Positions 1 through 8,136 of a stretch of 41,917 bases of DNA are shown here, in pieces. Position numbers and translations under genes: made by a program. The first letter of the stretch is position 1; each line of letters opens with the position of its first letter. The notes below the pieces were generated by a model that ran no database searches, was not told the DNA's origin, and was given only the letters and a program-made list of their open reading frames with translations. Source of the DNA: Coleofasciculus sp. LEGE 07092 (GTDB lineage Bacteria; Cyanobacteriota; Cyanobacteriia; Cyanobacteriales; Coleofasciculaceae); contig NZ_JADEWY010000049.1 in NCBI RefSeq assembly GCF_015207375.1, forward strand, positions 1 to 41,917. Direction: 5' to 3'.

Positions 1-19
1 AGATGTTTATAAGAGACAG
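1..19. other. Tn5/Nextera mosaic-end adapter remnant
   Basis: The first 19 bases read AGATGTTTATAAGAGACAG, which differs from the Tn5 mosaic end used in tagmentation libraries (AGATGTGTATAAGAGACAG) only at base 7. It lies exactly at the contig edge and interrupts a reading frame. It is most likely untrimmed library adapter, not genomic DNA. Confidence 0.93.
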
Positions 20-718
20 CCCACTCCCTGCCTTTCTCCCTTCCGCCAAAATCATTAAACCTTCTCGATCTAACAATTGAATTCGAGAACCCTCAATAGA
101 AATCAATCTCTCCTGACTCAGCTTGGCAAAAACGCGGGATAGCGTCTCTGGAATCGTGCCTAATAATGCTGCTAACTGAGTTTTGGTTATATCTAATTCC
201 ACTACTTTAAGAGTCTTGTTACGGTCACTCAAATAGAGTAGATAAGCTGCTAATCGTCCTGGAACTTCCTTTAAGGATAAATCTTCGACAAGCTGGGCAA
301 ATCGCCGCAAGTGACGTGCGAAAATTGCCAACATATTAATGGCTAATGTTGGGTGTTGCTGGAGTAGTTCTAAAAAAGCAGTTCGGGGAAAAAACAATAG
401 GTCAGATTTTTCTAAGGTTGTTGCTGATGCTGGAAAGCATTCTCCGTCAAAGGCTGGCACTTCGGCAAAATGTTCGCCAGCCCCAAAGAGTTGTAAAATC
501 TGTTCTTTTCCTTCAGTAGAGAGTTTGAAGACTTTAACTCTGCCAGAACGAACCACAAAAAATCCTCTGCCTTCATCCCCTTCTTCAAAAATTATCTCAC
601 CTTTGCGATAGGTTTTGGCGATCGCAATCTTTGCTAGGGCGTCTAGTTGCTCGTCTGGTAGTCCCCGCCATAACTGGATATTCGCTATCAATTCTTTTAG
701 TTTAGAGGGTTGATCCAC
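20..718 (-). CDS. Crp/Fnr family transcriptional regulator (3' end cut by contig edge)
   Basis: I translated this frame directly: GTG start at 718 with an AGGGG Shine-Dalgarno six bases upstream, open to the contig edge for 233 codons. Residues about 15-115 form a cyclic-nucleotide-binding-type beta roll (YRKGEIIFEEGDEGRGFFVV, then FGAGEHFAE). Residues about 150-225 form a Crp-type winged helix; the recognition helix has ETLSR, the E--SR pattern of Fnr-like proteins. There is no N-terminal cysteine cluster, so it is not an obvious iron-sulfur Fnr, and it does not look like NtcA. The start lies 18 bases after the stop of the upstream methyltransferase gene, so co-transcription is likely. Family length is about 220-240 residues, so only a codon or two should be missing. 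The last genomic codons (AGSG) fall in a GGGAGTGGG repeat like the one ending tsaE. The ligand is unknown. Confidence 0.85.
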
Positions 719-736
719 ACTTATCCCCTGTTTTGT

Positions 737-1960
737 TCAAATCATTGGCGGTACAGTCAACCCTTTCAGTGTTATCGGTTCTTCTAAATTCTTACTCTGT
801 ACCAAAACACCAAAACTACCCAATCCCATCGGGTCGATAAGTTGGTGTAAAGTATCCCGACGGCGTATAATTTTCATTACATCTTGCGCCTTGGCAATCG
901 CTTCACCCTGCTCTCTACTCCTCGAAGAAAGCGCCGCAAGGCGATCGCCTAATCCCAATGCCATCAAAAACAAGCCCTGCTTTGTAAACCCCACCTGATG
1001 CAAGCCGCACAATTCCCCCTGACGCTCTAGAGCCGTAAAATTAACATGAGCAGTGATATCCTGTTGCCCAATATAAAGGTAGGGATTGTTATGATGTCGG
1101 TGTCGATAATAGCACTGTAGCGTTCCTTGATGACGTGCTGGCGAGTAATAGCGCTCGGCTTGATACCCGTAATCAATGGTTAACAAAAACCCCCGCCGCA
1201 GTTTACTCGCAACAGTCTTTATCCAGTCCAACGCTGCTAAATTCACCTCACTCCGATAACCTTCTGGATAGCCTCCCGAAAATAAATCGATACCCACAAC
1301 GTCAAAATAATCCCGCAGTTTCGGAGTTGAAAGGCTATCTATTACCTCTACAAAATTAATGTTATTATTTCTAATATCTGATTCTTGTAGAGACGTTACA
1401 TAAACTTCCTTTAACTGCCCCTTCTCAAGCACAACTTGATGCACAGGTAAAGCGTCCACCAATTCATTAGAAAAACAGCAACCCGTTATTGAATATTCTG
1501 GTATTTCATCTAAGGAACACCACCGCAGGGGTAGCGCTGGTAGTTCCAATTGCTGCACAAGTTTTTGCTGTTGGGCAATCAATCCCTCGGCTTTCTCAAC
1601 AATACAATAGTCTAAACTATTAAAGCAGTCAGAATGCTGTTGATGCAGATAACTCAAAATATCGGCTGCCAAAAGTCCATGCCCTGCTCCCATTTCTACC
1701 AAGGTAAACGGTTTTGGGCATCCTAAACTCTCCCACATTTGGGCAAATTGGACAGCTAACAATTCCCCAAAATCTTTACTGAGGTGGGGTGACGTAAAAA
1801 AGTCACCCTCTGAGCCAATATTAACCGCACCCGTTGCGTAGTAACCCTGCTGTGGATGATAGAGCGCCAAATTCATGTATTCGGCAAAGGTAATTTGCTG
1901 CTTTGGTGCTGCGTTGATTGTATCGGTAATTAAATTTTGCAGCAATTGATCATTAATCAT
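737..1960 (-). CDS. SAM-dependent methyltransferase, MidA/NDUFAF7 family
   Basis: This 407-residue protein matches the DUF185/MidA family, whose mitochondrial member NDUFAF7 methylates an arginine of complex I subunit NDUFS2. The SAM-binding glycine motif is GAGHG at residues 91-95, following FTLVEM. The N-terminal block with ITFAEYMNLALYHPQQGYY is characteristic, and the length is usual for the family. The start overlaps the stop of the sugar-kinase gene by four bases (ATGA), so the two are translationally coupled. The bacterial substrate is not established; a role in assembling the cyanobacterial NDH-1 complex would be an analogy only. Confidence 0.85.
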   Translation of the reverse strand: MINDQLLQNLITDTINAAPKQQITFAEYMNLALYHPQQGYYATGAVNIGSEGDFFTSPHLSKDFGELLAVQFAQMWESLGCPKPFTLVEMGAGHGLLAADILSYLHQQHSDCFNSLDYCIVEKAEGLIAQQQKLVQQLELPALPLRWCSLDEIPEYSITGCCFSNELVDALPVHQVVLEKGQLKEVYVTSLQESDIRNNNINFVEVIDSLSTPKLRDYFDVVGIDLFSGGYPEGYRSEVNLAALDWIKTVASKLRRGFLLTIDYGYQAERYYSPARHQGTLQCYYRHRHHNNPYLYIGQQDITAHVNFTALERQGELCGLHQVGFTKQGLFLMALGLGDRLAALSSRSREQGEAIAKAQDVMKIIRRRDTLHQLIDPMGLGSFGVLVQSKNLEEPITLKGLTVPPMI

Positions 1961-2934
1961 TTGTCTTTTTCTTGCAAAAATGCTGCCACCTTGTCGGCGG
2001 TGGGTTGGGCTGCGATCGCTCCGGGTTTCAATGTTGTCAGTCCCCCTACAGCACTGGCATATTTGACGACATTTTTTGCTGATTCAGGAGTGGCAATACA
2101 TTTGAGTCCCTGCTGACAAAGCTGGTGAACAAAACCAGCAACAAAACCGTCCCCTGCTCCTGTAGTATCTTGAACATCCATAGTAAAAGGAGAAAACTTC
2201 CCTTCTTGCTCACTGAGGCAGTAGGTTGTATCGCGATCGCCATCTGTCACTAAGACACCTTCTAGGGAATCAAGACGATGGGTAATCGCACCAGCATCGG
2301 CGGTGTCAAATAATAACTCTGCTTCTTCTCTGGCAATTTTGAGAAAATCTACTTGCTTCAAGCGTTCCTGAATGAGTGGCTTGGCAATACTCGGATCGTG
2401 CCAGAACATTGGACGCCAGTTGATATCGACGACAACTTTGACATCGTAGAGTTCAGCCAGTTGTAGCGCTCTGTCAATGGCATCCCGAGTTTGAGAATAA
2501 GCTAACTCCAGCGTTCCTAAGACTAAATAATCGGCGTGTACAAATAAGGATTCGGGTAACTCTGAGACGTTAAGAAAGGCGTCAGCAAATTGAGATGTAT
2601 CCAAATCCCCAAAACCGGCAAATTCGCGATCGCCTTTTTCGGAGCGCACAACGTAAACCTGTCGCGTTGGGGCTGTAGGATGACGCTGAACACCAGTGAT
2701 ATCTACTCCAATATCCTCTAATAACTGTACCAACTCGTTTCCCGGTTTATCCTGCCCCACACAACCGATAAATCCAGCAGGGGTTCCCAACTTTACTAAG
2801 GCAGTAGCAACATTAGCAGGAGCACCTCCTGGGTAATCCGTCCACGATTCAACCTGTTCGACGGGACGTCCCAACTGATCGGCTAAACGGTCAAATAATA
2901 CTTCACCCAGGCAAAGCACACGAGGATGGGTCAC
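1957..2934 (-). CDS. PfkB-family carbohydrate kinase (fructokinase-like)
   Basis: This 325-residue ribokinase/PfkB-fold protein should phosphorylate a sugar with ATP in the cytoplasm. The N-terminal PfkB signature with the glycine pair is GGAPANVA at residues 36-43. The C-terminal signature DTTGAGDGFVAGF has the anion-hole glycines and catalytic base Asp262. Overall it most resembles bacterial fructokinases, but substrate specificity cannot be read from sequence. It is first in a minus-strand run with the MidA-like methyltransferase (4-base overlap) and the Crp/Fnr regulator, and is divergent from the pentapeptide-repeat gene across a 232-base gap that must hold both promoters. Confidence 0.85.
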   Translation of the reverse strand: MTHPRVLCLGEVLFDRLADQLGRPVEQVESWTDYPGGAPANVATALVKLGTPAGFIGCVGQDKPGNELVQLLEDIGVDITGVQRHPTAPTRQVYVVRSEKGDREFAGFGDLDTSQFADAFLNVSELPESLFVHADYLVLGTLELAYSQTRDAIDRALQLAELYDVKVVVDINWRPMFWHDPSIAKPLIQERLKQVDFLKIAREEAELLFDTADAGAITHRLDSLEGVLVTDGDRDTTYCLSEQEGKFSPFTMDVQDTTGAGDGFVAGFVHQLCQQGLKCIATPESAKNVVKYASAVGGLTTLKPGAIAAQPTADKVAAFLQEKDK

Positions 2935-3166
2935 GGTTGTATTTTTCTAAACGTCTTCATCAGACTACCAGAGGTGTGCGATTATGACTGATTTTTCTAA
3001 TCTGGAAATGTATAGAAATTTTGATAAGTAGGTAGGCAGGAATAAACCAAACTATGTTGCTAAATGTAAAGATGCCTTGAACCTTACTAAGACAAATGAC
3101 GACCCTCACCCGTTAAGTTTAACCCGTGCCAATCTACTTACAACGTTTTGAAGTTAAAGTAAAATT

Positions 3167-3946
3167 ATGAAACCCAGGCTTTTGGCAACGATTTTACTCC
3201 TTGCACCCTTGGGGATAGCGACTCCGACTCAAGCCGAAAACCCCGATCAGGTTAGGCAGTTACAGGAAACTAAGGAATGTGCCACCTGTGACTTAAGTGA
3301 TGCCAACCTCAGCAGTGCGGACTTAACGGAAACGATTCTGACAAATGCTGACTTGAGTCGAGCGAACCTGACTGAAGCTATTCTGAGTAATGCCAACTTA
3401 AGAAATGCTGACTTAGTGAGTGCCAACCTCAGCAATGCGGACTTAAGAAATTCCGACCTGACGCAAGCGTTCCTGAGTGGTGCTGACTTAACCAACGCTG
3501 ACCTTAGACAAGCTAACTTTAAGGGAGCCAATCTCAATCAAGCCATTCTAACGGGTGCTAACCTGACCCAAACCCTTTTAAGTCTGGCTAATCTCAGTGA
3601 AGCCAATCTTTCTGAATCTATCTTAACCCTGGCAGAACTAAGAGGAGCTGACTTGAGACGCGCCAACCTTACAGGTGCCAGACTCAGTGGTGCTAACCTA
3701 CACGCGGCGGACTTGGGGAGTGCTGAACTTACGGATGCTAAACTCAACGTTGCTAATTTGAGTGGTGCTAACCTGAGTGGTGCTAATTTGAGCAATGCTC
3801 TCTTAATAGAGGCTGACTTAAGGGATGTGAACTTAAGAGACGCTGATTTGAGTAGTGCTAACTTAAAGAATGCTAACCTAATGGGCGCTTTTTACTGCAA
3901 TACTACTTTACCGGATGGAACTGTCTCTAATCGAGATTGCTCCTAG
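3167..3946 (+). CDS. Secreted pentapeptide-repeat protein
   Basis: This 259-residue protein has a signal peptide (hydrophobic core LLATILLLAPLGIA, likely cleavage after TQA at 23). From residue 42 to about 240 it is an unbroken series of A(D/N)LXX pentapeptides such as DANLS, SADLT, NADLS and GANLS, which form a right-handed quadrilateral beta helix. A Cys38-Ala-Thr-Cys41 pair precedes the helix, and two more cysteines lie in the C-terminal cap (YCNTT and RDCS), so periplasmic disulfides are possible. Pentapeptide-repeat proteins are very common in cyanobacteria and mostly have no known function. The DNA is itself degenerately repetitive. Confidence 0.9.
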   Translation: MKPRLLATILLLAPLGIATPTQAENPDQVRQLQETKECATCDLSDANLSSADLTETILTNADLSRANLTEAILSNANLRNADLVSANLSNADLRNSDLTQAFLSGADLTNADLRQANFKGANLNQAILTGANLTQTLLSLANLSEANLSESILTLAELRGADLRRANLTGARLSGANLHAADLGSAELTDAKLNVANLSGANLSGANLSNALLIEADLRDVNLRDADLSSANLKNANLMGAFYCNTTLPDGTVSNRDCS

Positions 3947-4045
3947 TTCTTAAAAGCTGCCTTTGCAAAAACCGATAAAAGGGAGAAGTAGACAAATTTT
4001 AAGTCTTTAATATTTTTCCTCAAATTAGCCCTCAAAACGATTGCT

Positions 4046-4693
4046 ATGCCAGCAACTGCCATCAGCTTTAGTTTAGAACCAGGTCAAAAAGTGACCCTAA
4101 AACCTGTTTCTTGGCAAGGATTTGAAGCAATTCTTTCTCAGCTAGGAGAACGGCGTTCCTCACGAATTGCTTATGCTAACGGAATTTTGGAACTTGTGGC
4201 ACCCCTACCCGAACATGAACGGTCAAAAGTTTTGATTGCTGATTTAGTCAAAACTCTGCTGAAAGCTCAGAAACGACGATGGGAACCTTTGGGTTCTACA
4301 ATGTTTAAGCGAGAAGGTATGGCAGCAGGCATTGAACCCGATGATTGCTTTTATATTGAGAACTACAAAGCCGTCATTGGTAAAGAGCGACTAGATTTAA
4401 CGGTCGATCCACCACCTGACTTAGCCCTTGAAACCGATGTCACCTCAAAAACTGAATTGGATGCTTATGAAGCGTTGAGAGTTCCAGAGTTATGGATTTA
4501 CTCTAGGGGTAAACTCAAAATCAATGTGCTGCGAGAAAATCAGTATGTTGAGGGTGATAGGAGTTTGATATTTCCCGATGTAGCTGTTGTAGAGATTATT
4601 CCCCGCTTTGTGCAGCGAGCTAGAGAGGTTGGGGTTAGTCAGACGTTGGAAGAGTTCGAGGCGCTGATTAGAGGTGGAGATGGCTCTTTCTGA
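4046..4693 (+). CDS. Uma2-family putative restriction endonuclease
   Basis: This 215-residue protein belongs to the Uma2/DUF820 family, a PD-(D/E)XK nuclease-like fold strongly expanded in cyanobacteria. Visible family blocks are NGILELVAPLPEHER near residues 45-60, GIEPDDCFYI near 92-101, and PDLALETDVTSK near 117-135, which together supply the acidic metal ligands and lysine. The WIYSRGKLKI strand follows. No methyltransferase or other restriction partner is nearby, which is normal for these orphan copies. The biological role is unknown, though scattered copies have been suggested to associate with mobile DNA. Confidence 0.87.
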   Translation: MPATAISFSLEPGQKVTLKPVSWQGFEAILSQLGERRSSRIAYANGILELVAPLPEHERSKVLIADLVKTLLKAQKRRWEPLGSTMFKREGMAAGIEPDDCFYIENYKAVIGKERLDLTVDPPPDLALETDVTSKTELDAYEALRVPELWIYSRGKLKINVLRENQYVEGDRSLIFPDVAVVEIIPRFVQRAREVGVSQTLEEFEALIRGGDGSF

Positions 4694-4734
4694 TACTATC
4701 AACCATGGGCAAGCCGTCTGACGCCCGACTGACG

Positions 4735-4767
4735 CCTTGTATACATAAAGTTAGTTTTATGTCAAGG
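4735..4767. repeat. AT-rich imperfect stem-loop between the Uma2 gene and hisS-like gene
   Basis: CCTTG-(TAT)-ACATAAA pairs with TTTATGT-CAAGG around a short loop, with a three-base bulge. It lies in the 118-base gap downstream of the Uma2 gene. No U-tract follows, so it is a weak terminator candidate at best. Confidence 0.3.
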
Positions 4768-4811
4768 TGTTAGTCCCTCAATTCCTCAAAATCCGGTTCC
4801 CTTAAAAAACG

Positions 4812-6356
4812 ATGCGAACGACCAAAATTGAACGAGTACGCGGCGTCAACGATGTCTTGCCCGACGACTGCGCGATCGCTAAACAACTCCAAGATACACT
4901 CAGGCAGTGCTTCGGGTCTTTCGGCTACCGCCCGATTGACGTGCCATTAATTGAATATACCGAACTCTATTTAAGGAAATCCGGTGAGGAAATTGCTCCC
5001 CGCCTCTACGACTTTATCTACCGCAACCGCCGCCTCTGCTTGCGACCAGAATTTACAGCCTCAGTGGTTCGCGCCTATGTCGATAACCTGCAAGGCACAC
5101 CCCTACCCATCCGCCTCTACTACGCCGGACCTGCTTTTCGCTACGAACGTCCCCAGAAAGAACGATATCGCCAGTTCACCCAAATGGGAATCGAACTCAT
5201 TGGTGCAACAGGTAGCATGGCAGATGCTGAAATTATCTCCGTCGCTTGTCAGGGGTTGAACAGTATCGGGTTGACTGGGTATCGGGTGGTTTTAGGTCAC
5301 GTTGGGGTGCTGGCAACGTTTCTCGACAACCTCCAGTTAGAGAGTCGCCTGCGTAGTTTCCTGCTTGTCAATATGGAACTATTGCGAAAGGAAGGCAAAC
5401 CCGCCGTTGAACGCCGTTTGTGTGACATCTATCCCGCTTTCGAGAAACAGGTGGAACAGGTAGAGACGTTACAGGAAAAGTCTCTACAAGACACCAAACG
5501 CCTCACCGATTTATTTCGGGATATGGATGAATCCGAGGCACAAGGGGCGATTCTCGATCTGCTAGAGAACATGAATATCGAACTGGGGGGAAACCGGGAT
5601 GCTGAGGAAATTGTCGATCGCCTGTTGACCAAAATGAAGCGTCAAGACCAAACGGCTAGAGTGAGTCAGGCGCTAGAGTTTATGAGTGAATTGGGGCAAC
5701 TCGTGGGGGAACCTGCGGACGTTCTCAAGGAAGCGGAAAAACTTCTATCTGCCCACGGTATTGATTATTCCGGTTTGGAACAGTTGCATGAGATTATTAA
5801 TACCCTAGAATTCTACAATCTCGACAAAAGCCAAATTTGTCTCGATTTGGGTCTAAGTCGAGGGTTACAGTACTATACCGGGATGATTTTTGAAATCCAT
5901 CACGGTTCGGTGGGAGACGAGCGACAACTCTGTGGCGGCGGCAGGTATGATGATTTGGTTGCCACGTTCGGGGGGAGACAAGAGACGCCTGCTACTGGAT
6001 TCTCTTACGGTATCGAACGGTTGCGGTTAGCGCTAGAAGTTGAGGGCAAAGTCTGGACAGCACAGAAGCGGGTTGATGTGCTGGTAGTGCCAGTGAGTCA
6101 GGAGGATACGGGTTATGCGATCGCAGTTGCCCAAGAGTTGAGACAAGCGGGGTTGCGAGTGGAAATTGATGTCAGGGGTAAAAGCGTTTCCAGTAATTTC
6201 CAGTACGCCGACAAGCAAGGCATTCCCTTTGCGATCGCCCTTGGTTCCGATGAACGCCGCACTTCAGAGGTTGTCTTAAAACACATGGATTCCGGCGAAC
6301 AGCAGCGGTTGAAGGTGAGTGAAGTTGCCCAGCAAGTTAATAGGAGGAAGGAGTAA
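4812..6356 (+). CDS. hisS: Histidyl-tRNA synthetase-like protein (HisRS or HisZ-like) next to hisG
   Basis: This 514-residue class II synthetase-fold protein has motif 2 as FRYERPQKERYRQF with Arg110, followed by Q124 and E128 (QMGIELIG). The HisA-type histidine block is SRGLQYYTGMIFE with Arg350 and Tyr354/355, where typical HisRS has RGLDYY. GGGRYD lies at 375-380 and motif 3 is GFSYGIERL at 396-404. Residues about 420-505 form a C-terminal anticodon-binding domain (VDVLVVPVSQ), which HisZ proteins normally lack. LRPEFTASVVRA replaces the usual LRPEGTAG. Most histidine-contact residues are kept, so tRNA charging is possible. The neighbouring hisG 73 bases downstream suggests instead, or additionally, a link to histidine biosynthesis. 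The protein looks unlike the common HisRS types I know from cyanobacteria. The fold is certain; the activity is not. Confidence 0.75.
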   Translation: MRTTKIERVRGVNDVLPDDCAIAKQLQDTLRQCFGSFGYRPIDVPLIEYTELYLRKSGEEIAPRLYDFIYRNRRLCLRPEFTASVVRAYVDNLQGTPLPIRLYYAGPAFRYERPQKERYRQFTQMGIELIGATGSMADAEIISVACQGLNSIGLTGYRVVLGHVGVLATFLDNLQLESRLRSFLLVNMELLRKEGKPAVERRLCDIYPAFEKQVEQVETLQEKSLQDTKRLTDLFRDMDESEAQGAILDLLENMNIELGGNRDAEEIVDRLLTKMKRQDQTARVSQALEFMSELGQLVGEPADVLKEAEKLLSAHGIDYSGLEQLHEIINTLEFYNLDKSQICLDLGLSRGLQYYTGMIFEIHHGSVGDERQLCGGGRYDDLVATFGGRQETPATGFSYGIERLRLALEVEGKVWTAQKRVDVLVVPVSQEDTGYAIAVAQELRQAGLRVEIDVRGKSVSSNFQYADKQGIPFAIALGSDERRTSEVVLKHMDSGEQQRLKVSEVAQQVNRRKE

Positions 6357-6364
6357 GTTTTCCC

Positions 6365-6385
6365 TTCTGCCTTCTGCCCTCTGCC
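6365..6385. repeat. Heptamer tandem repeat (TTCTGCC x3), STRR-type
   Basis: TTCTGCC, TTCTGCC and CTCTGCC follow one another directly after the hisS-like stop codon. Short tandem heptamers of this kind are dispersed in many filamentous cyanobacterial genomes. Confidence 0.7.
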
Positions 6386-6429
6386 TTTCTTTGTAAAATA
6401 CCCGACACCGTTAAGTTTTTGAATTTTGA

Positions 6430-7470
6430 ATGATTACCATGCACCCTAACGGCAACTATTCTCCTCTCAGATTGGCGCTACCGAGCAAAGGGGCGCTGGA
6501 AAAATCTACAACTAGCCTGCTTTCAGCTTGCGGGATGGGTGTATTTCGACCGAGCGATCGCCAATATGTGGGTTCGATTCCTTCTCTACCACAAATTACC
6601 GTTCTTTTCCAAAGAGCTGCCGATATTTTTACTAAGGTAGAAGAGGGCAGCGCTGATTTAGGGGTTACTGGCTATGATGTGGTTTTTGAAGAAGGAACGG
6701 GGCATGATAATGTCGTCGTAATTCACGATCGCCTTGGTTACGGTAAGTGTGAGTTAGTTTTGGCGGTTCCTGAAAGTTGGGTAGATGTTTCGTCGATTGA
6801 AGATTTAGCGGAACTGACACTCCTATTTAAGGAGAAAGGCAGAACCTTGAGAATTGCCACGAAATACCCTAATCTCACCCGCAATTGGTTGTACGAGAAA
6901 CTGATTGTCAATTTCTCACTCGTGGCAGTGCAAGGAGCAATGGAAGCTGCACCGAGTATGGGTTATGCCGATATGATTGCCGATGTCAGCAGTACGGGAA
7001 CTACCCTGCGGGAAAACCGATTGAAGCGGATTGATGGGGGTACTCTGCTTAAGTCCCAAGCTTGCCTGATTGGGAATCGGAGATTACTACAGGAAGACCC
7101 AACTAAACTTAATACAACCAAGACGATTTTAGAGTTAATTGAGGCTCATCTCAAAGCCAAAAATTATATTTCGATTACTGCCAACGTGCGAGGGAAATCA
7201 GCAGATGAGATTGGCACTTATTTGATGAATAAGACGGAGTTGAGGGGTTTGACAGGGTTGCGAGGACCCACTATTGCTAAGGTTTATTCTCATCATGGGG
7301 ATGATTGGTTTGCTGTTACCGTTGTGGTGGAGCAGAAGATGTTGCTGCCCGCTGTTAATCATTTGAGAAATGCGGGTGGTACGGATATGACGGTTCTTTC
7401 ACCGGATTATGTTTTTGGTTCCCAGTCTCAAAATTATCAGTTGTTTTTGGAGAGGTTGAAGGGGGAGTAG
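6430..7470 (+). CDS. hisG: ATP phosphoribosyltransferase, long (plant-like) form
   Basis: HisG condenses ATP and PRPP in the first step of histidine synthesis. This copy is 346 residues. It starts LALPSKGALEKST; the PRPP loop is ADVSSTGTTLRENRL around 184-198, preceded by AMEAAPSMGYADMI. A C-terminal ACT-like regulatory domain occupies about 240-346, with NVRGKSADEI and LRGLRGPTIAKVY blocks. That domain defines the long, self-sufficient form. Its wording (EAAPSMG, GPTI-KVY, and an NAGG-D-TVLSPDYVF ending) recalls plant ATP-PRT more than the short HisG expected to pair with HisZ in cyanobacteria. It follows the HisRS-like gene at 73 bases. The stop TAG lies in the repeat GGGGAGTAG. A second, short hisG may exist elsewhere in the genome. 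Confidence 0.9.
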   Translation: MITMHPNGNYSPLRLALPSKGALEKSTTSLLSACGMGVFRPSDRQYVGSIPSLPQITVLFQRAADIFTKVEEGSADLGVTGYDVVFEEGTGHDNVVVIHDRLGYGKCELVLAVPESWVDVSSIEDLAELTLLFKEKGRTLRIATKYPNLTRNWLYEKLIVNFSLVAVQGAMEAAPSMGYADMIADVSSTGTTLRENRLKRIDGGTLLKSQACLIGNRRLLQEDPTKLNTTKTILELIEAHLKAKNYISITANVRGKSADEIGTYLMNKTELRGLTGLRGPTIAKVYSHHGDDWFAVTVVVEQKMLLPAVNHLRNAGGTDMTVLSPDYVFGSQSQNYQLFLERLKGE

Positions 7471-7584
7471 GGACTTAAGTGCCGCTAGTCCAGTATTGTC
7501 TTGGGTCACTGGCTCCTCTCCGTAGTATCCTCTTATGGAGTACTCTAGCGATTGAGATCAATTCCCGTATCTGCCTGACGGTAT

Positions 7585-8016
7585 ATGGAACCACCCATTG
7601 AGCGCTTTACACTCTCAAAATCTGCCAAGGACCAACTTGTAAAGCTCAAGCGCTACACTAAAATCGACCAATGGAACATCCTCTGCCGCTGGGCATTCTG
7701 CCGTTCCCTTGCCGAACCCTCCATGCCTTCGCCAGTACCTATTCCTGCTGACTCAAATGTGGAGTTGACATGGCGGGTTTTTGGGGGAGAGATTGCTGAT
7801 ATTTTGTTAATTGCCCTTAAGGAACGCTGTCACAATGATGGCTTGGGGTGTGAGAAGGAAACACTTGCCACCCAGTTTCGCCTGCACCTGCATCGCGGTA
7901 TTGGTTATTTAGCAGGAGATCCAACTCTTAAAAAAATTGATAATTTGGTTGAAATCATTTTACAGCCTGAAGTCAGTAAACCCGAAAATCAGCCCGGAGT
8001 TCAAACTCCGGGCTAA
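7585..8016 (+). CDS. dndE: DNA sulfur modification protein DndE (isolated copy)
   Basis: This 143-residue protein matches DndE (DUF1832), a small DNA-binding member of the phosphorothioation machinery that replaces a non-bridging backbone oxygen with sulfur. Family blocks are LSKSAKDQLVKLKRYTKI, NILCRWAFCRSLAEPS, LLIALKERCHNDGLG and FRLHLHRGIGYLAGD. The core ends near residue 128. The last residues (PGVQTPG) are encoded inside a perfect hairpin that also contains the stop codon, so the C-terminus has been extended or replaced by a repeat. No dndB, dndC or dndD is within the window; neighbours are hisG and an MFS transporter. It is either a helper acting with a dnd cluster elsewhere or an orphan remnant. 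Confidence 0.87.
   Translation: MEPPIERFTLSKSAKDQLVKLKRYTKIDQWNILCRWAFCRSLAEPSMPSPVPIPADSNVELTWRVFGGEIADILLIALKERCHNDGLGCEKETLATQFRLHLHRGIGYLAGDPTLKKIDNLVEIILQPEVSKPENQPGVQTPG
7991..8014. repeat. Perfect hairpin overlapping the dndE stop codon
   Basis: Arms AGCCCGGAGTT (7991-8001) and AACTCCGGGCT (8004-8014) pair perfectly around a 2-base loop. It encodes the end of DndE and includes the first base of its TAA stop. It could terminate transcription but has no U-tract; I read it as a dispersed palindromic repeat. Confidence 0.75.
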
Positions 8017-8023
8017 TAGCTCA

Positions 8024-8041
8024 AGTCCATTGAAATGGACT
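8024..8041. repeat. Perfect hairpin (AGTCCATT/AATGGACT)
   Basis: Eight-base arms at 8024-8031 and 8034-8041 flank a 2-base loop, only nine bases after the previous hairpin. It has the same architecture: perfect arms and a 2-base loop. Confidence 0.7.
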
Positions 8042-8086
8042 GAAAGTCTTATCCAGTCGTATGCAAGACGAATGCCAGCTATGAGA

Positions 8087-8104
8087 CAGTGGTTTTAACC
8101 ACTG
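8087..8104. repeat. Perfect hairpin (CAGTGGTT/AACCACTG)
   Basis: Eight-base arms at 8087-8094 and 8097-8104 flank a TT loop. It is the third hairpin with a 2-base loop in about 115 bases. Confidence 0.7.
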
Positions 8105-8136
8105 GCTGTTAGTGAGACTGGTGCAAGATCTGAGTT

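Noticed and set aside
339..611. 90-codon plus-strand ORF at the left edge
   Set aside because: It lies antisense to the Crp/Fnr gene, which is clearly coding by motif content.
3247..3795. Two long minus-strand ORFs opposite the pentapeptide-repeat gene
   Set aside because: They are antisense shadows of a repetitive gene; their Leu/Ala/Lys repeats are the complement of the ADLXX codons.
3290..3890. Regularly spaced short repeats that could suggest a CRISPR array
   Set aside because: The period is about 15 bases, the sequence is degenerate and coding, and it gives the pentapeptide repeats of the protein.
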